Assembly: GCA_964529745.1 (NCBI GenBank) | Contig: CAZGZR010000001.1 | Coordinates: forward strand, 19,699 to 83,698 | DNA: 64,000 nt | Reading direction: 5' to 3' | Origin: RBG-16-57-9 sp964529745 | GTDB taxonomy: Archaea; Thermoproteota; Bathyarchaeia; TCS64 | Part shown: piece by piece, positions 8,803 through 17,472 of the stretch | Layout of the letters: the number at the start of each line of letters is the position of its first letter | How positions within the stretch are numbered: the stretch's first letter is position 1 | The notes under the pieces: model-generated | Told to the model about the DNA's origin: nothing | Databases searched by the model: none | Seen by the model: the letters and a program-made list of their open reading frames with translations, nothing else | Translations under genes and position numbers: made by a program

Positions 8803-9189
8803 ATGAGATCTTTCATCAAGGTGATGGGTCCGCCTCTCTTGGAGGCCGTGAGGGCGCTGGAGAAGATCGCTGTGGACATGCCGCAGGTCTGTGTGATGGA
8901 TGAGGCTATCCTGCTTGATGTCCCCCGTGCCGTGGCGAGGGATATAGGTGAGCCTTTCGAGTATCCTGATTATGTCTCGGATTTCTTCACTCGTAGGACG
9001 GGTGTGAGCGTCAAGACCGAGAGGTGTCACAACATCATCAGCGAGTCGGGTGAGGAGCTGGGGGAGTACGACTTCTTCTTCGAGTGGTTCGAGGAGCCTA
9101 GCTTGGGGCAGCTCAACCAGTTGGTGGAGAAGGTTGACGCGGCTCTGGGGTCCCTGGGGTGTCTGTACTCCATAACGACCAGGAAGTAG
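8803..9189 (+). CDS. Conserved protein of the variable-centre family (solitary copy)
   Basis: This 128 aa protein is a diverged paralogue of the three tandem genes at 50873, 51395 and 52281. It shares the N-terminal block (FIKVMGPPLLEAVRALEKIA, DMPQVCVMD) and the C-terminal block (RCHNIISESGEELGEYDFF, EWFEEPSLGQLNQLVEKVDA), while the roughly 40 residues between differ. The start at 8803 is set by alignment with the paralogues; a CTCTTTTACC box lies about 26 bp upstream. There are no membrane segments or catalytic motifs I know. The function is unknown. A hairpin follows 43 bp after the stop. Confidence 0.8.
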   Translation: MRSFIKVMGPPLLEAVRALEKIAVDMPQVCVMDEAILLDVPRAVARDIGEPFEYPDYVSDFFTRRTGVSVKTERCHNIISESGEELGEYDFFFEWFEEPSLGQLNQLVEKVDAALGSLGCLYSITTRK

Positions 9190-9231
9190 TTTCTTACCTC
9201 TAGTCGCTGGGCGGGTGGAGTCTGCTTTTTC

Positions 9232-9256
9232 CTTATAATTGGTTACTTATTATAAG
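9232..9256 (+). terminator. Hairpin with 8-bp stem and TGGTTACTT loop, copy 1
   Basis: CTTATAAT pairs perfectly with ATTATAAG around the nine-base loop TGGTTACTT, followed by GCG and a run of six T. An equivalent hairpin at 23397 has the same loop and two compensatory stem changes, so the paired structure is probably selected. It may be a terminator of the preceding small gene, a palindromic protein site or a dispersed element. Confidence 0.65.
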
Positions 9257-9392
9257 CGTTTTTTCGGGTGGGGGTTCAGCGTATGTGTGAGGCGTGGCTG
9301 TGCGGGTGTTTTTGGTTTAGGTGTTGTTGTTTTTCTTTGTGAAGGTGCGTCTTCCGTTGAACGGGGGGGGGGGCAGCTGTTTTTAGTTGGTT

Positions 9393-10220
9393 TCATTGTT
9401 TTTTGGTTGGTGGTTTCGTGTGTTTGGGCGGTGAAGGGGTCAGCTTGGCCGTTATGCCGTCGTAGGTCTTCATGGCCTTTATGCCTTCGTCGGTGATCTT
9501 GTATGCGTATCGGGCGGCGGATATCTTTTCTCTTCTGAGGTAGCCCTTGGTGACCAGGTTGTTCACCATCTCCTTGCCGCGTTTCCAGGGCAGGACCACC
9601 CTGTGGATTATCCTGTTGAGTACCGTTTCGCCGTTGTAGGCGGCGACGAGGATGCCGTAGTAGTTGTCCATGGTGGACCGGTTCTTGACGCTGTAGAGCT
9701 CCCACGGCTTGCCTGTCGGCGCCTCTACCCGTACCCTGTGTATGGCTTCCGCGATCTCGTGTGCATACGCCTCGGTCAGCCTCCTGTCCTCGTCCGTGAA
9801 GCGGCCGGGTTGGCGGCACTCCAGGTTGATTGTGCCCAGGGTCTCGCCCCCGTGCATGAGGGGGACGCATAGCTCGGAGAGCATGGTGACGGCGTCGCGG
9901 CCGTCGCCGGGGAAGTAGTCGGGGTCCAGGCGTGTGTCGTTTACGAGCTGGGTCTCCCCGGTCTTGACGGTCCGCGTGTTTATGCTGGGCCAGTCCAGTT
10001 TGAGGTCGATTATCACCCGTTCGCCTATTGTGGTGACGGACTTGAGGGTGTCGCCCTCGATGACCGCCAGGGCGATCTTGTCTGTGGGTATGGTGGAGTG
10101 GAGCATGGTGGTGGCGAACATGGCCACGTCCTCCAGGATGGTGTACTGGGCAAGCGTGTAACGCATGAAGCTCAGCTTGGCCCCGATATCACCCTTCCCG
10201 CGTGATATCTCGTGGGACAT
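9393..10220 (-). CDS. GAF domain and winged-helix transcriptional regulator
   Basis: This 275 aa protein has a GAF sensory domain at about residues 30-165 (SELCVPLMHGGETLGTINLE, the usual GAF core) and a C-terminal winged helix at about 180-255 of the ArnR1/PadR-like archaeal type (ILVAAYNGETVLNRIIHRV, YKITDEGIKAMKTYDGI). A Pro/Lys-rich tail ends it. The ligand is not evident. A TATA box CTTTTATATG lies about 26 bp before the ATG, so the transcript is likely leaderless. The GAF domain resembles that of the receiver protein at 18080. Confidence 0.8.
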   Translation of the reverse strand: MSHEISRGKGDIGAKLSFMRYTLAQYTILEDVAMFATTMLHSTIPTDKIALAVIEGDTLKSVTTIGERVIIDLKLDWPSINTRTVKTGETQLVNDTRLDPDYFPGDGRDAVTMLSELCVPLMHGGETLGTINLECRQPGRFTDEDRRLTEAYAHEIAEAIHRVRVEAPTGKPWELYSVKNRSTMDNYYGILVAAYNGETVLNRIIHRVVLPWKRGKEMVNNLVTKGYLRREKISAARYAYKITDEGIKAMKTYDGITAKLTPSPPKHTKPPTKKQ

Positions 10221-10348
10221 TGTAGAAAATGGAAGCTGGTGGACATATAAAAGTCAATGTGTCGTTCGTCGCCACAAAACCGGAGCGTCACGTTCCTTTG
10301 CCCAGAACCATGAAATACGCAGATAGCCGTTATCTTAAACGGATGGTT

Positions 10349-11131
10349 ATGCCTTTCAAGGACCTGATAGTCGAGAGGGAGGGTAGGAGGCTCCTGGTCA
10401 AGATAAACAGGCCGGAGGTGCTCAACGCGCTACGGGGGGAGACCTTCCTGGAGCTGGAGGAGGCGCTCAGGATGCTGGAGGACTCGGACGAGGCCGGGGC
10501 CATGATAATCACCGGGGCGGGGGACAGGGCGTTCTCGGCGGGGGGAGACATCAAGGCCCTCGCCGGGATGGGGCCGGCCGACGCGGCCCAGTTCGCCGCC
10601 ATGACCCACAGGGTCCTGGATAGGCTGGAGCGGGTCCCCAAGCCCGTCATAGCGGCGGTGAACGGCTACGCCCTGGGGGCCGGGTGCGACCTCGTCGCCG
10701 CGTGCGACCTTGTGGTGGCGTCCGAGAGGGCCAGGTTCGGGGAGCCCATGGCGGGGCTGGGGATAACGACGCCCTTCGGCGGCTCCCAGAGGCTCCCCCG
10801 CATAGTCGGCCCCAGGAGGGCGAAAGAACTGTTCCTCACGGGAGACGTCATCGACGCCGTGGAGGCTCACAGGATCGGCCTGGCTAACAGGGTCGTCGAG
10901 CACGGAGAACTGCTGCAGGAGGCGGGGAGGCTGGCGGACAGGGTGCTTGAGCGGGCGCCCATAGCCGTGGGCTACTTCAAGCGGCTCATAAACCACAGCG
11001 TCTACGGGGGCCTGGGTGAGGGCGACGAGCTGGAGCAGGAGCTGTTCGCGCGGTGCTTCGAGACCGCGGACAAGGCCGAGGGGGTGGCCGCGTTCCTCGA
11101 GAAGAGGAAGCCGGTGTTCAAGGGCAGGTAA
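10349..11131 (+). CDS. Enoyl-CoA hydratase/isomerase (crotonase) family protein
   Basis: From ATG 10349 the product is 260 aa, the normal crotonase length. The oxyanion-hole regions are seen in AFSAGGDIKALAG and GYALGAGCDLV. The two glutamates that hydrate enoyl-CoA in rat ECH (GGGCEL and QPEI) are replaced here by Asp (GAGCDL) and Met (GEPMAGLG), so classical hydratase activity is doubtful; an isomerase, lyase or thioesterase-like role is possible. The frame is open to 10229, but upstream residues do not match the family. It is divergent from the GAF regulator. Confidence 0.82.
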   Translation: MPFKDLIVEREGRRLLVKINRPEVLNALRGETFLELEEALRMLEDSDEAGAMIITGAGDRAFSAGGDIKALAGMGPADAAQFAAMTHRVLDRLERVPKPVIAAVNGYALGAGCDLVAACDLVVASERARFGEPMAGLGITTPFGGSQRLPRIVGPRRAKELFLTGDVIDAVEAHRIGLANRVVEHGELLQEAGRLADRVLERAPIAVGYFKRLINHSVYGGLGEGDELEQELFARCFETADKAEGVAAFLEKRKPVFKGR

Positions 11132-11224
11132 TTTCATTACGTTGGTTAAACTCGACGGAGGACCCTGGCGTAAATATGCGTGACGCTCAAGGGTATCAAC
11201 GGCGTTGCCTTGATGGTGAATGTT

Positions 11225-11743
11225 TCACTGGAGAATGGTTTGGAGTATTTGGAGGGTGTTTTCTTCCTCCGCTTTCTGCTTGACCTTTTCGGTATCGATT
11301 TGAGTGTACTCTAGTATCGACTTTACGTCATCCTTGTCCTTGGCAGTCTTAGCCGGGTCTATTGTTGCCCTTATCATCCTCAACTTGGCCAGTATAAGGG
11401 ACTCCGGCGTCTGTACGTAGGTTGGCTGGCCCAGCAGGGTGCAGGGCCTCTTCTCCAACCGCTCCCCTGTCAAGATTAAGTCCACCGTGTAGGGGGAAAG
11501 GGTGTCCTGGAGGGTGGCTATGTTGTACCCTGTTTCAAGCGCGTCTCTGAGCCTCTGCTCGTCTACCTGCAGCCGCGTCTCCCGTAGGGCGTGCACCAGT
11601 TTTCCTTGGCCGGCGCCGCGTAGAGAGACTATTATGTCTATGTCCATGGTGGTTCTGGGGGTCCCGTAATAGCTTGCGGCCAGCGCCCCCGTGAACATGT
11701 AGTCTTGCTGAGTCTGGTTGAGCCGCGTTATGAGGCGTCTCAC
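11225..11743 (-). CDS. Nucleotidyltransferase, AbiEii/DUF6036-like
   Basis: The 172 aa protein shows the minimal nucleotidyltransferase core, YMFTGALAASYYGTPRTTMD with the catalytic DIDI, and a later TVDLIL strand and SLILAKLRM helix, as in AbiEii-type toxins of type IV systems. The start is GTG 11743; an in-frame CTG at 11764, right after the upstream gene's stop, would add seven residues that fit the family's first helix. It is preceded by a small partner gene in the same frame, separated by one TAA. Together they look like a toxin-antitoxin-like pair. Confidence 0.72.
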   Translation of the reverse strand: MRRLITRLNQTQQDYMFTGALAASYYGTPRTTMDIDIIVSLRGAGQGKLVHALRETRLQVDEQRLRDALETGYNIATLQDTLSPYTVDLILTGERLEKRPCTLLGQPTYVQTPESLILAKLRMIRATIDPAKTAKDKDDVKSILEYTQIDTEKVKQKAEEENTLQILQTILQ

Positions 11744-11764
11744 CAGGCCTTGGAATGTGTCCAG

Positions 11765-11932
11765 TTAGGTTCTCCTCTCCTGAATTCGTCTGCGCAGCTC
11801 GGCGGCTACCTCTTCCTCGGTCATGCCGGGGTTTTGCGCCCGTATCCCCTCGGCGCATATCGCCGTGACTGCCTCGGTCATCTCCATCGCGAGCCTGGTT
11901 TTTTCTTCTGGAGACAGCCGGAGCTTCTTCAA
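11765..11932 (-). CDS. Small partner protein of the nucleotidyltransferase, 55 aa
   Basis: A TTG start opens 55 codons encoding a helical, charged protein (KKLRLSPEEKTRLAMEM, then NPGMTEEEVAAELRRRI). Small proteins with this SPEE...AMEM...GIRAQ-P-T-EE pattern are commonly encoded just upstream of AbiEii-like nucleotidyltransferases in bacteria. An in-frame stop lies directly before the TTG, so there is no longer version. It probably pairs with the 11225 gene as its antitoxin or regulator; that role is inferred from position only. Confidence 0.68.
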   Translation of the reverse strand: MKKLRLSPEEKTRLAMEMTEAVTAICAEGIRAQNPGMTEEEVAAELRRRIQERRT

Positions 11933-12056
11933 CTAGCCTCAAGTTGTTTCTGGTGTTCTTGTTGCTTTAAGTGTTGTTGAGCGTTTTTCGAGGTTCGACT
12001 TTTGATCCGGGTGTTATAGGCCGCTTTGGTGCTTGAAAGGGTTCAGGATCCCTTAG

Positions 12057-13451
12057 TCAATGCTCCGCTGAAAGATGGTTGGTGAACTCGTTGATGTCGG
12101 AGTACTCTGTGATGCGTTTAATCTCCTCGTAGATGGTTCTTGACTTCTCTTCGCTGTGGACGAAGCTGGAGCACTCCATGAACTTGTCTTCGACGTCTCT
12201 TTCCCGTAGCGGTTTCTCGGGGGTGCCCCTCGCGTCCTCGGCTAGGCGGGTGAACACTCTTCCGTCGGTTAGCTCCACCTCCACGACGCTCCTCATCTTT
12301 TCTGTCCCCATGCGGGCTATCTCGGGGTCGTTTATGGTCTTGACCCGGCGCATCGTCTCCCGTACCATTGGGCTGTTGACGAACTCGTCGGTGTACTCCC
12401 TGAGGCCGGCCCTGCCCTTGAGCAGGATGCTGGACAGCCCGAACTGGAGGCTGAACTTGGCCTCAAGCTCGTTCACGGGTGCCTGGTAGCGAAGAGGCTC
12501 CAGTATGTTGGGGCCGGCGCGGAGCCTGACCTCCTTGACGTTGTCTGGTGTCAGGTGGTGCTCCTCCACCATCTCCAAGAGGGCGTCCATGCTAGGCTGG
12601 CCCAGGGAGCCACACGGGTACATCTTCAGCGTGGCCCCGGGTTCTATGATGGAGTAGGGGTTGCCCAGCTTCCCCGTTATTCTGTCCCTGTCGTAGCCGC
12701 CTCCAAGCACCTGGAAGAAGCCCCACCGCCCGTCCAGGGCGTCGGTGTCCGCCGTGTACCCCATCCTCGCCAAGGCCGCGGCGGTGACGCCGTTCATGGC
12801 GGCCCTCCCCGCGTGGAGGGGCTTGGTCATGGTCCCGAAGTTGACCCTTATCCCCGACGCCAGGCTCGACGTTATGCCCAGGCCGTGCCTCATCTCCGTC
12901 TCGTCGAGTCCATTCAACGTGGCCGCCGCCGCGTAGGCGCCGAACGTGCCGACGGTGGCCGTTGTGTGGAAGCCTTCACGGTAGTGTCTGGGGTTGATGG
13001 CCTCCGCCATCTTGCACTCCACCTCGAACCCGGCGATGAATGCCTCGACGAGTGCCGAGCCGCTGCAGTGGACCTGCTCCCCCACGGCGAGGGCGGCGGC
13101 CAGCGCCGGGACGGTGGGGTGGGTCAGCAGGCCGTATATCCTGTCCGGGGAGGAGGCGAGCTGGGTGTCGTCGTAGTCGTCGGCGTGGCCGCTCGCGCCG
13201 TTCACGAGGGCGGCGAAGGAAGGCGCAGCCCTAGCGTCGAAGCCGATGAGGGTGGATGTGGATGGCCTCGTCTCCTCGAGGGCGTAAGTGGCAAGCTTCA
13301 CGGCGCAATCCGTCCGTGAGCCCGCGAGCATCACCGCCAACCCGTCGGTGATGTGGGTGATGGCCTTGGCCTTCAAAGGTTCACTGATTTTCTTCTTCCT
13401 CATCAGGAACCCCACTATCTCGGAGCTGCAGGTGTCGGTCATAGAATCCAT
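12057..13451 (-). CDS. MmgE/PrpD family protein
   Basis: This 464 aa protein belongs to the MmgE/PrpD fold, which includes 2-methylcitrate dehydratase and cis-aconitate decarboxylase. The signature HADDYDDT is present near residue 89, with HPTVPALAAALA, RHYREGFHTTATVGTFGAY, TKPLHAGRAAMNGV and KMYPCGSLGQP. Length is normal for the family. The substrate cannot be read from sequence; archaeal members are often found with CoA-transferases or other acid metabolism genes, none of which adjoin it here. Translation starts at ATG 13451. Confidence 0.9.
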   Translation of the reverse strand: MDSMTDTCSSEIVGFLMRKKKISEPLKAKAITHITDGLAVMLAGSRTDCAVKLATYALEETRPSTSTLIGFDARAAPSFAALVNGASGHADDYDDTQLASSPDRIYGLLTHPTVPALAAALAVGEQVHCSGSALVEAFIAGFEVECKMAEAINPRHYREGFHTTATVGTFGAYAAAATLNGLDETEMRHGLGITSSLASGIRVNFGTMTKPLHAGRAAMNGVTAAALARMGYTADTDALDGRWGFFQVLGGGYDRDRITGKLGNPYSIIEPGATLKMYPCGSLGQPSMDALLEMVEEHHLTPDNVKEVRLRAGPNILEPLRYQAPVNELEAKFSLQFGLSSILLKGRAGLREYTDEFVNSPMVRETMRRVKTINDPEIARMGTEKMRSVVEVELTDGRVFTRLAEDARGTPEKPLRERDVEDKFMECSSFVHSEEKSRTIYEEIKRITEYSDINEFTNHLSAEH

Positions 13452-13516
13452 GTGTTAGTGTTGACCACGTTTTTAGAGTTTATCTATGCGTACACACCTG
13501 AGCGCTACGAAGGGGA

Positions 13517-14083
13517 TCATCGCTCATCCGATATGTACCTCTCGTAGAGCGATCTCATGCGTTGATGCGTGTATACTAATACCATCTCCACGTTACCGGA
13601 GGCGTCCGAAGACACCGTCTCGAAGCCGAGCCTGCCCCACATCTGTGTCAGGGGCCTCCCCTTTTCGTCCAGTTCCTCGGTCGTTTGCCTCGTCCTCCTG
13701 TAACCCCGATGGTAAGAATGGAGTATCTCCAACGCGAATAGGGTGCTGCCCACCCTCTTCCCCTCGATGAGGGTGGCCGTGGTGTCGGAGAAGAACGTGT
13801 CCTCTTCCTCGTCGTCGTAGCCGTAGTCGAAGGCCACGGCTCTCCCGTCGAGGCTCACCAACAGGCATAGAAACCCCTTCTTCCCGGTTCTCGTGTCGAG
13901 TTCGTCGCGGCTGTACCGTAGCTCCTGCCTGAATTTCTCGTGGTCGATGGCCTGGATGGCCGTCTTCAGGTCTTCATCGAGTTCACGGTGGACCGAGATC
14001 ACGCAACATCCCTCAAGTACCCTGCTCAGCCTCTTCTCGGCCTCTCTCACCAGCTCGGGAAAAGGGGGAACCGTCTGCGTCAT
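13517..14083 (-). CDS. GNAT-like acetyltransferase family protein
   Basis: The 188 aa product has the layout of a GNAT fold: a strand with LCLLVSLDGRAVAFDYGYDD, an acidic loop, then TLIEGKRVGSTLFALEILH in place of the acetyl-CoA loop and helix, and a late strand WGRLGFETVSSD. A canonical Q/RxxGxG/A motif is not clean (EGKRVGST), so catalytic activity is uncertain. The substrate is unknown. It is divergent from the D-aminoacylase-like gene. A TTTTTTATG box lies about 30 bp upstream. Confidence 0.55.
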   Translation of the reverse strand: MTQTVPPFPELVREAEKRLSRVLEGCCVISVHRELDEDLKTAIQAIDHEKFRQELRYSRDELDTRTGKKGFLCLLVSLDGRAVAFDYGYDDEEEDTFFSDTTATLIEGKRVGSTLFALEILHSYHRGYRRTRQTTEELDEKGRPLTQMWGRLGFETVSSDASGNVEMVLVYTHQRMRSLYERYISDER

Positions 14084-14248
14084 AGGGGAAACTAAGAAGA
14101 AATATCATCAGACATAAAAAATGATTCTTTGCCGTCTAGCTCGATCACTACAGGGGTTTGAAGTGAGGAGGGTTCTATACGCCTACCTACGCCACCTAGG
14201 CACAAGGGAATTAATACCGGATCAACAAGGTAAGCATGGGGTTTTGAT

Positions 14249-15973
14249 TTGCCTAGTTTCGATCTGCTTATCAAGAACGGCACGGTTATCGATGGCTCCG
14301 GGTCGGCGATGTCTAAGGGCGGTGTCGGTGTCTCCGGGGGCAGGATCGTGGAGACGGGTGACCTCGCGGGTGAGGACGGTGCCACGGTCCTCGACGCGAC
14401 GGGTAGGTACGTCGCTCCGGGTTTCATCGACAACCACGCCCACTCGGACTGGACCATCCTAGTCCACCCCACAGGCGACAGCAAGGTGATGCAGGGCGTT
14501 ACCACCGAGCTGGGAGGGCTATGCGGCTACGCTGCGGCGCCCATCGACCGCGACGAGTGGTGGAAGCTGCTGTACGTCAGGATGACGGTGGGGTGGAGCA
14601 TGCACTACTCGGCCGCCGCCTACAACTCGTGGCCCCTCCCCTACGGCAGGCAGATCGACGTCGATTGGTCGTCCCTAGGCGAGTACCTGGATAGGTTGGA
14701 GAAGACTGGGCTGGGGCTCAACTACGGGATGCTGTTCGGCCACGGGGCCGTCAGGTACTACGTCATGGGGCTGGAGGCCAGGAGGGCTGAGAGGCGTGAG
14801 CTGGACGACATGAAGGAGGTGGCCAGGCAGGCCATGGAGGACGGCGGCTTCGGCATGTCCGCGGGGCTGTCCGGGTGCCCGGGGTGCTGGGCCGACACCG
14901 GTGAGCTCGTGGAGCTGTGTAGGGTCGTGGCGGGCTACGGCGGCGTCTACATGCCTCACATGAGGAACTCGTACCTCAGGTCGTCGGTCGAGGAGACCAT
15001 CGAGATCGCCGAGGGGTCGGGTGTGCGCACCTGCATGTCCCACACCCGCCTCAACCCCGAGACGAGGAGGCTGGTGGACGAGGCGAGGGCGAGGGGCGTC
15101 GATATATCGTTTGACATGTACCCGTATCCGGGGTCCATCGCGGGGAACATAGTCTACATGCTCCCCCACTGGCTCAGCAGGCGCAGGGAGGAGGGCTTCG
15201 AGTGGATAGTGGAGCGGTTCAGGGACCCCGAGGTCCGCAGAAGGTTCGTCGAGGAGGATTACCCCGAGTGGCGCAGCATACAGGCCAGCGTGCCGGGTAA
15301 GCCACGGCATCAATGGGACGCGGAGGAGCTGGAGCCGTCGTGGTCCAAGATGCAGGTCCAGCAGGTGTGGACGGCCGACAACAAGAGGTACGTCGGCATG
15401 ACGTTCAGCGAGATCGCGGAGAGCAGGGGTGTGGACCCTTGGACGGCCTGGTTCGACATGATGGTGGAGGAGGGAGGCTACCTCAGGTGGCTCAACTTCA
15501 GGGGCACGTCCTACGAAGACATGTACAGTCCCATCTTCGCCGAGCAGCTGAAGGTGCCATACGTCTCCATCGAGTCCGACGCCCCCATCGAGTCGCCCCG
15601 AGGCGTCACGGCCACCTCGGCCGACCCCCGGGCCTACGGCACGTTCCCTCTGGTCCTAGGAGAGTACGTGAGGGAGAGGGGGCTCCTGTCGTGGGAGGAC
15701 GCCGTCATGAAGATGACGAGTAACCCTGCAGCGACGATGGGCCTCACAGACAGGGGGCTCCTCAGGGAGGGTTACTGGGCCGACATAGTCATCTTCGACC
15801 CGGCGACGATCTCCCACAGAGCCAACTTCCGTAACTGCTTTGAGCTCTCACAGGGCATCAACCACGACGTGTACCCCGTCGGCATTGACTACACGATAGT
15901 CAACGGCGTCATCGTCGTAGAGAAGGGGATGTTAACCGGAGAAAGGCCGGGGCATGTGTTAAGGCACAGATAA
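14249..15973 (+). CDS. N-acyl-D-amino-acid deacylase-like amidohydrolase
   Basis: This 574 aa protein is a D-aminoacylase/dihydroorotase-type amidohydrolase. The small beta domain opens with LLIKNGTVIDGSG; the metal ligands include HAH in GFIDNHAHSDW, the family cysteine in GGLCGYAAAP, CMSHTRLN and the late aspartate in SIESDAPIESP. C-terminally RGLLREGYWADIVIFDP is typical. It probably hydrolyses N-acyl-D-amino acids or a related amide. The start is TTG; an in-frame stop 18 bases upstream leaves no better codon. The closing region before 15973 is complete. Confidence 0.85.
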   Translation: MPSFDLLIKNGTVIDGSGSAMSKGGVGVSGGRIVETGDLAGEDGATVLDATGRYVAPGFIDNHAHSDWTILVHPTGDSKVMQGVTTELGGLCGYAAAPIDRDEWWKLLYVRMTVGWSMHYSAAAYNSWPLPYGRQIDVDWSSLGEYLDRLEKTGLGLNYGMLFGHGAVRYYVMGLEARRAERRELDDMKEVARQAMEDGGFGMSAGLSGCPGCWADTGELVELCRVVAGYGGVYMPHMRNSYLRSSVEETIEIAEGSGVRTCMSHTRLNPETRRLVDEARARGVDISFDMYPYPGSIAGNIVYMLPHWLSRRREEGFEWIVERFRDPEVRRRFVEEDYPEWRSIQASVPGKPRHQWDAEELEPSWSKMQVQQVWTADNKRYVGMTFSEIAESRGVDPWTAWFDMMVEEGGYLRWLNFRGTSYEDMYSPIFAEQLKVPYVSIESDAPIESPRGVTATSADPRAYGTFPLVLGEYVRERGLLSWEDAVMKMTSNPAATMGLTDRGLLREGYWADIVIFDPATISHRANFRNCFELSQGINHDVYPVGIDYTIVNGVIVVEKGMLTGERPGHVLRHR

Positions 15974-16107
15974 CGGGGAAAATAGGGGTTTTATTTATTC
16001 TCCCTTTAATATGATGCATGAGGTGGCTCCAGTTTGCCTGGATTTCTCAGCTACGGGTACGTTGTTAACGATGACATACTCTATACCTTTCGGCTTTACC
16101 CTGCGGA

Positions 16108-16433
16108 TTAGAATAAGTAGTGTACCAACAGATCGAGTCTGCCACGCTTTATCAGGTGCATCCCAGAGTGCCTCATGACCTCCCTTATCCTGGCTCTCAT
16201 TGATGGCTCGTAGCAGTGGATGTGACAGTTTTTGCAGGAAGGCTTGGGGTCCAAGGGGCAGCGTTCCCGTCTCTCTGTGGCATAGGAGAGAAGCTCAGCG
16301 CATTCTGGGCACAGCCCCAAGGTCGAGCCATCCTCGTGGCTCGTTCCTTGAGCGCCCTATGTTTGGTTTCGCAGTAGATCCTGATGAACCGGTTTAGGGT
16401 CTCTATGTCCTTGCTTAATGCGCTTCGATCCAT
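16108..16433 (-). pseudogene. YgbA-like (nitrous-oxide-stimulated promoter) family gene, frameshifted
   Basis: The N-terminal part (DIETLNRFIRIYCETKHR) and the C-terminal part (LGLCPECAELLSYA, CKNCHIHCYEP, REVMRHSG) together make one YgbA_NO family protein, a small cysteine-rich family of nitrosative-stress genes. They lie in different frames that join near 16345-16352. The total of 326 nt is one base short of a whole frame, consistent with a single deletion. The cysteines CPEC, CPL, CKNC and HC are all kept. A TTTTATC box sits about 26 bp before the ATG. It may be decay or a sequence error. Confidence 0.7.
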
Positions 16434-16727
16434 GGCTATTCGGGTTGAGGGGCGGGTGATAAAATTGTTCACAGGGGACCTCGGTGGCTCTGTCGCTTCA
16501 TGTGTGACTTTGTGGAGAGGAGGTCGCAATAGATTCAGGAGAGATTGCTATCTATTTCGGTGTCTGCCTCTCCTTGTGGGAGGGCTGTATCATTGTTTAT
16601 AAAGTTGAGGTAAACCGGTTCACTCGGCTTAGCTATGTACGCTATATGGGGCGTGCCGTGTCTATGACATGGTACCTAATTTTATTCATATTGAGGAACA
16701 TAACACTCATAAACTGTTTGTACGGTA

Positions 16728-16913
16728 ATGTACAGTATGCCTAGGAAGGGATTCAGGTCTATAACGGTACGAGAAGAGATCTACGACGAACTCATGCAGC
16801 AGTACACGGAGAACAGGGAGGAGCTTCTCAAGCAGGGGATCACCAGCTTCTCAGGCTACGTGACGAGGTTCCTCTACGACGCCTTGGAACGGGTCGCCGA
16901 ACAGACTAACTGA
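16728..16913 (+). CDS. Small ribbon-helix-helix-like protein, 61 aa
   Basis: The protein FRSITVREEIYDELMQQY...GITSFSGYVTRFLYDAL has a beta strand followed by two helices, as in MetJ/Arc-type DNA-binding antitoxins and archaeal RHH regulators. The ATG at 16728 or the one at 16737 could start it; CTCATAAACT at 16706-16715 would put a leaderless start at 16737. It stands alone with no toxin gene beside it. Confidence 0.7.
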   Translation: MYSMPRKGFRSITVREEIYDELMQQYTENREELLKQGITSFSGYVTRFLYDALERVAEQTN

Positions 16914-17055
16914 CAGCCTCCTCTATCTGGTCTATATTTTCGCGGTGGAGGCGGGCTGAGACGGCTTTAGCCAAGACCATCACTCAGTATGTATCTGTTC
17001 TACGCTGGACATGAAAAGGATAGACATAGTTTACGTACGCGTGCCTTTATCAGAT

Positions 17056-17472
17056 TTATATGAGTCTCAATATGTCTGATTCCTTCGCCTTCTCGTAGAA
17101 CTTTCTGTCTGATGTGTAGACTTCGATTCCCATTAGTTCACCGAGGGCGAGGTAGCATGAGTCGTAGACCGTTGTATCGTAGAGGTACGCGTCTTCGATG
17201 GATTGTTGGAGGAGTTCTCTCCCAGGGTTTATCAGGTCGATCTGTAGGTCGATGAGGTCGGACAGGGCTTGCGCTGCTTTCTCGTCGTCGAAGTCTGGCT
17301 TGTATCTGAGGGCGTTCGCCAGCTCGTAGAGGAGGAGATCGGGGGCCGATAGAATGGTGGTTCCTTCTATGTGTTCCTCTCTCAGTTTTAGGGCGGCTTG
17401 GGTTCCTTCTTCCTCGGAGAGCCACTTGACGGCGACGGAGGCGTCTACTACCGCTTCCGTTTGTCTCGCCAT
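17056..17472 (-). CDS. vapC: VapC-type PIN domain toxin
   Basis: This 138 aa PIN-domain ribonuclease has the acidic residues in VVDASVAVKWLSEE, LLLYELANAL and YLYDTTVYDSCYLALGE, with a terminal TSDRKF. ATG 17472 lies inside the end of the antitoxin gene (25-base overlap), the usual arrangement. An upstream in-frame codon at 17499 would add nine unconserved residues. It forms a type II toxin-antitoxin pair with the gene at 17448. Confidence 0.87.
   Translation of the reverse strand: MARQTEAVVDASVAVKWLSEEEGTQAALKLREEHIEGTTILSAPDLLLYELANALRYKPDFDDEKAAQALSDLIDLQIDLINPGRELLQQSIEDAYLYDTTVYDSCYLALGELMGIEVYTSDRKFYEKAKESDILRLI

Noticed and set aside
9361..9376. Run of 11 G bases as a phase-variation tract
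   Set aside because: It lies in a non-coding stretch after the GAF regulator and does not sit in or before a supported gene.
12555..13319. Open frame of 254 codons antisense to the MmgE/PrpD gene
   Set aside because: Same cause: the sense strand encodes a complete family member, and the antisense product has biased composition.
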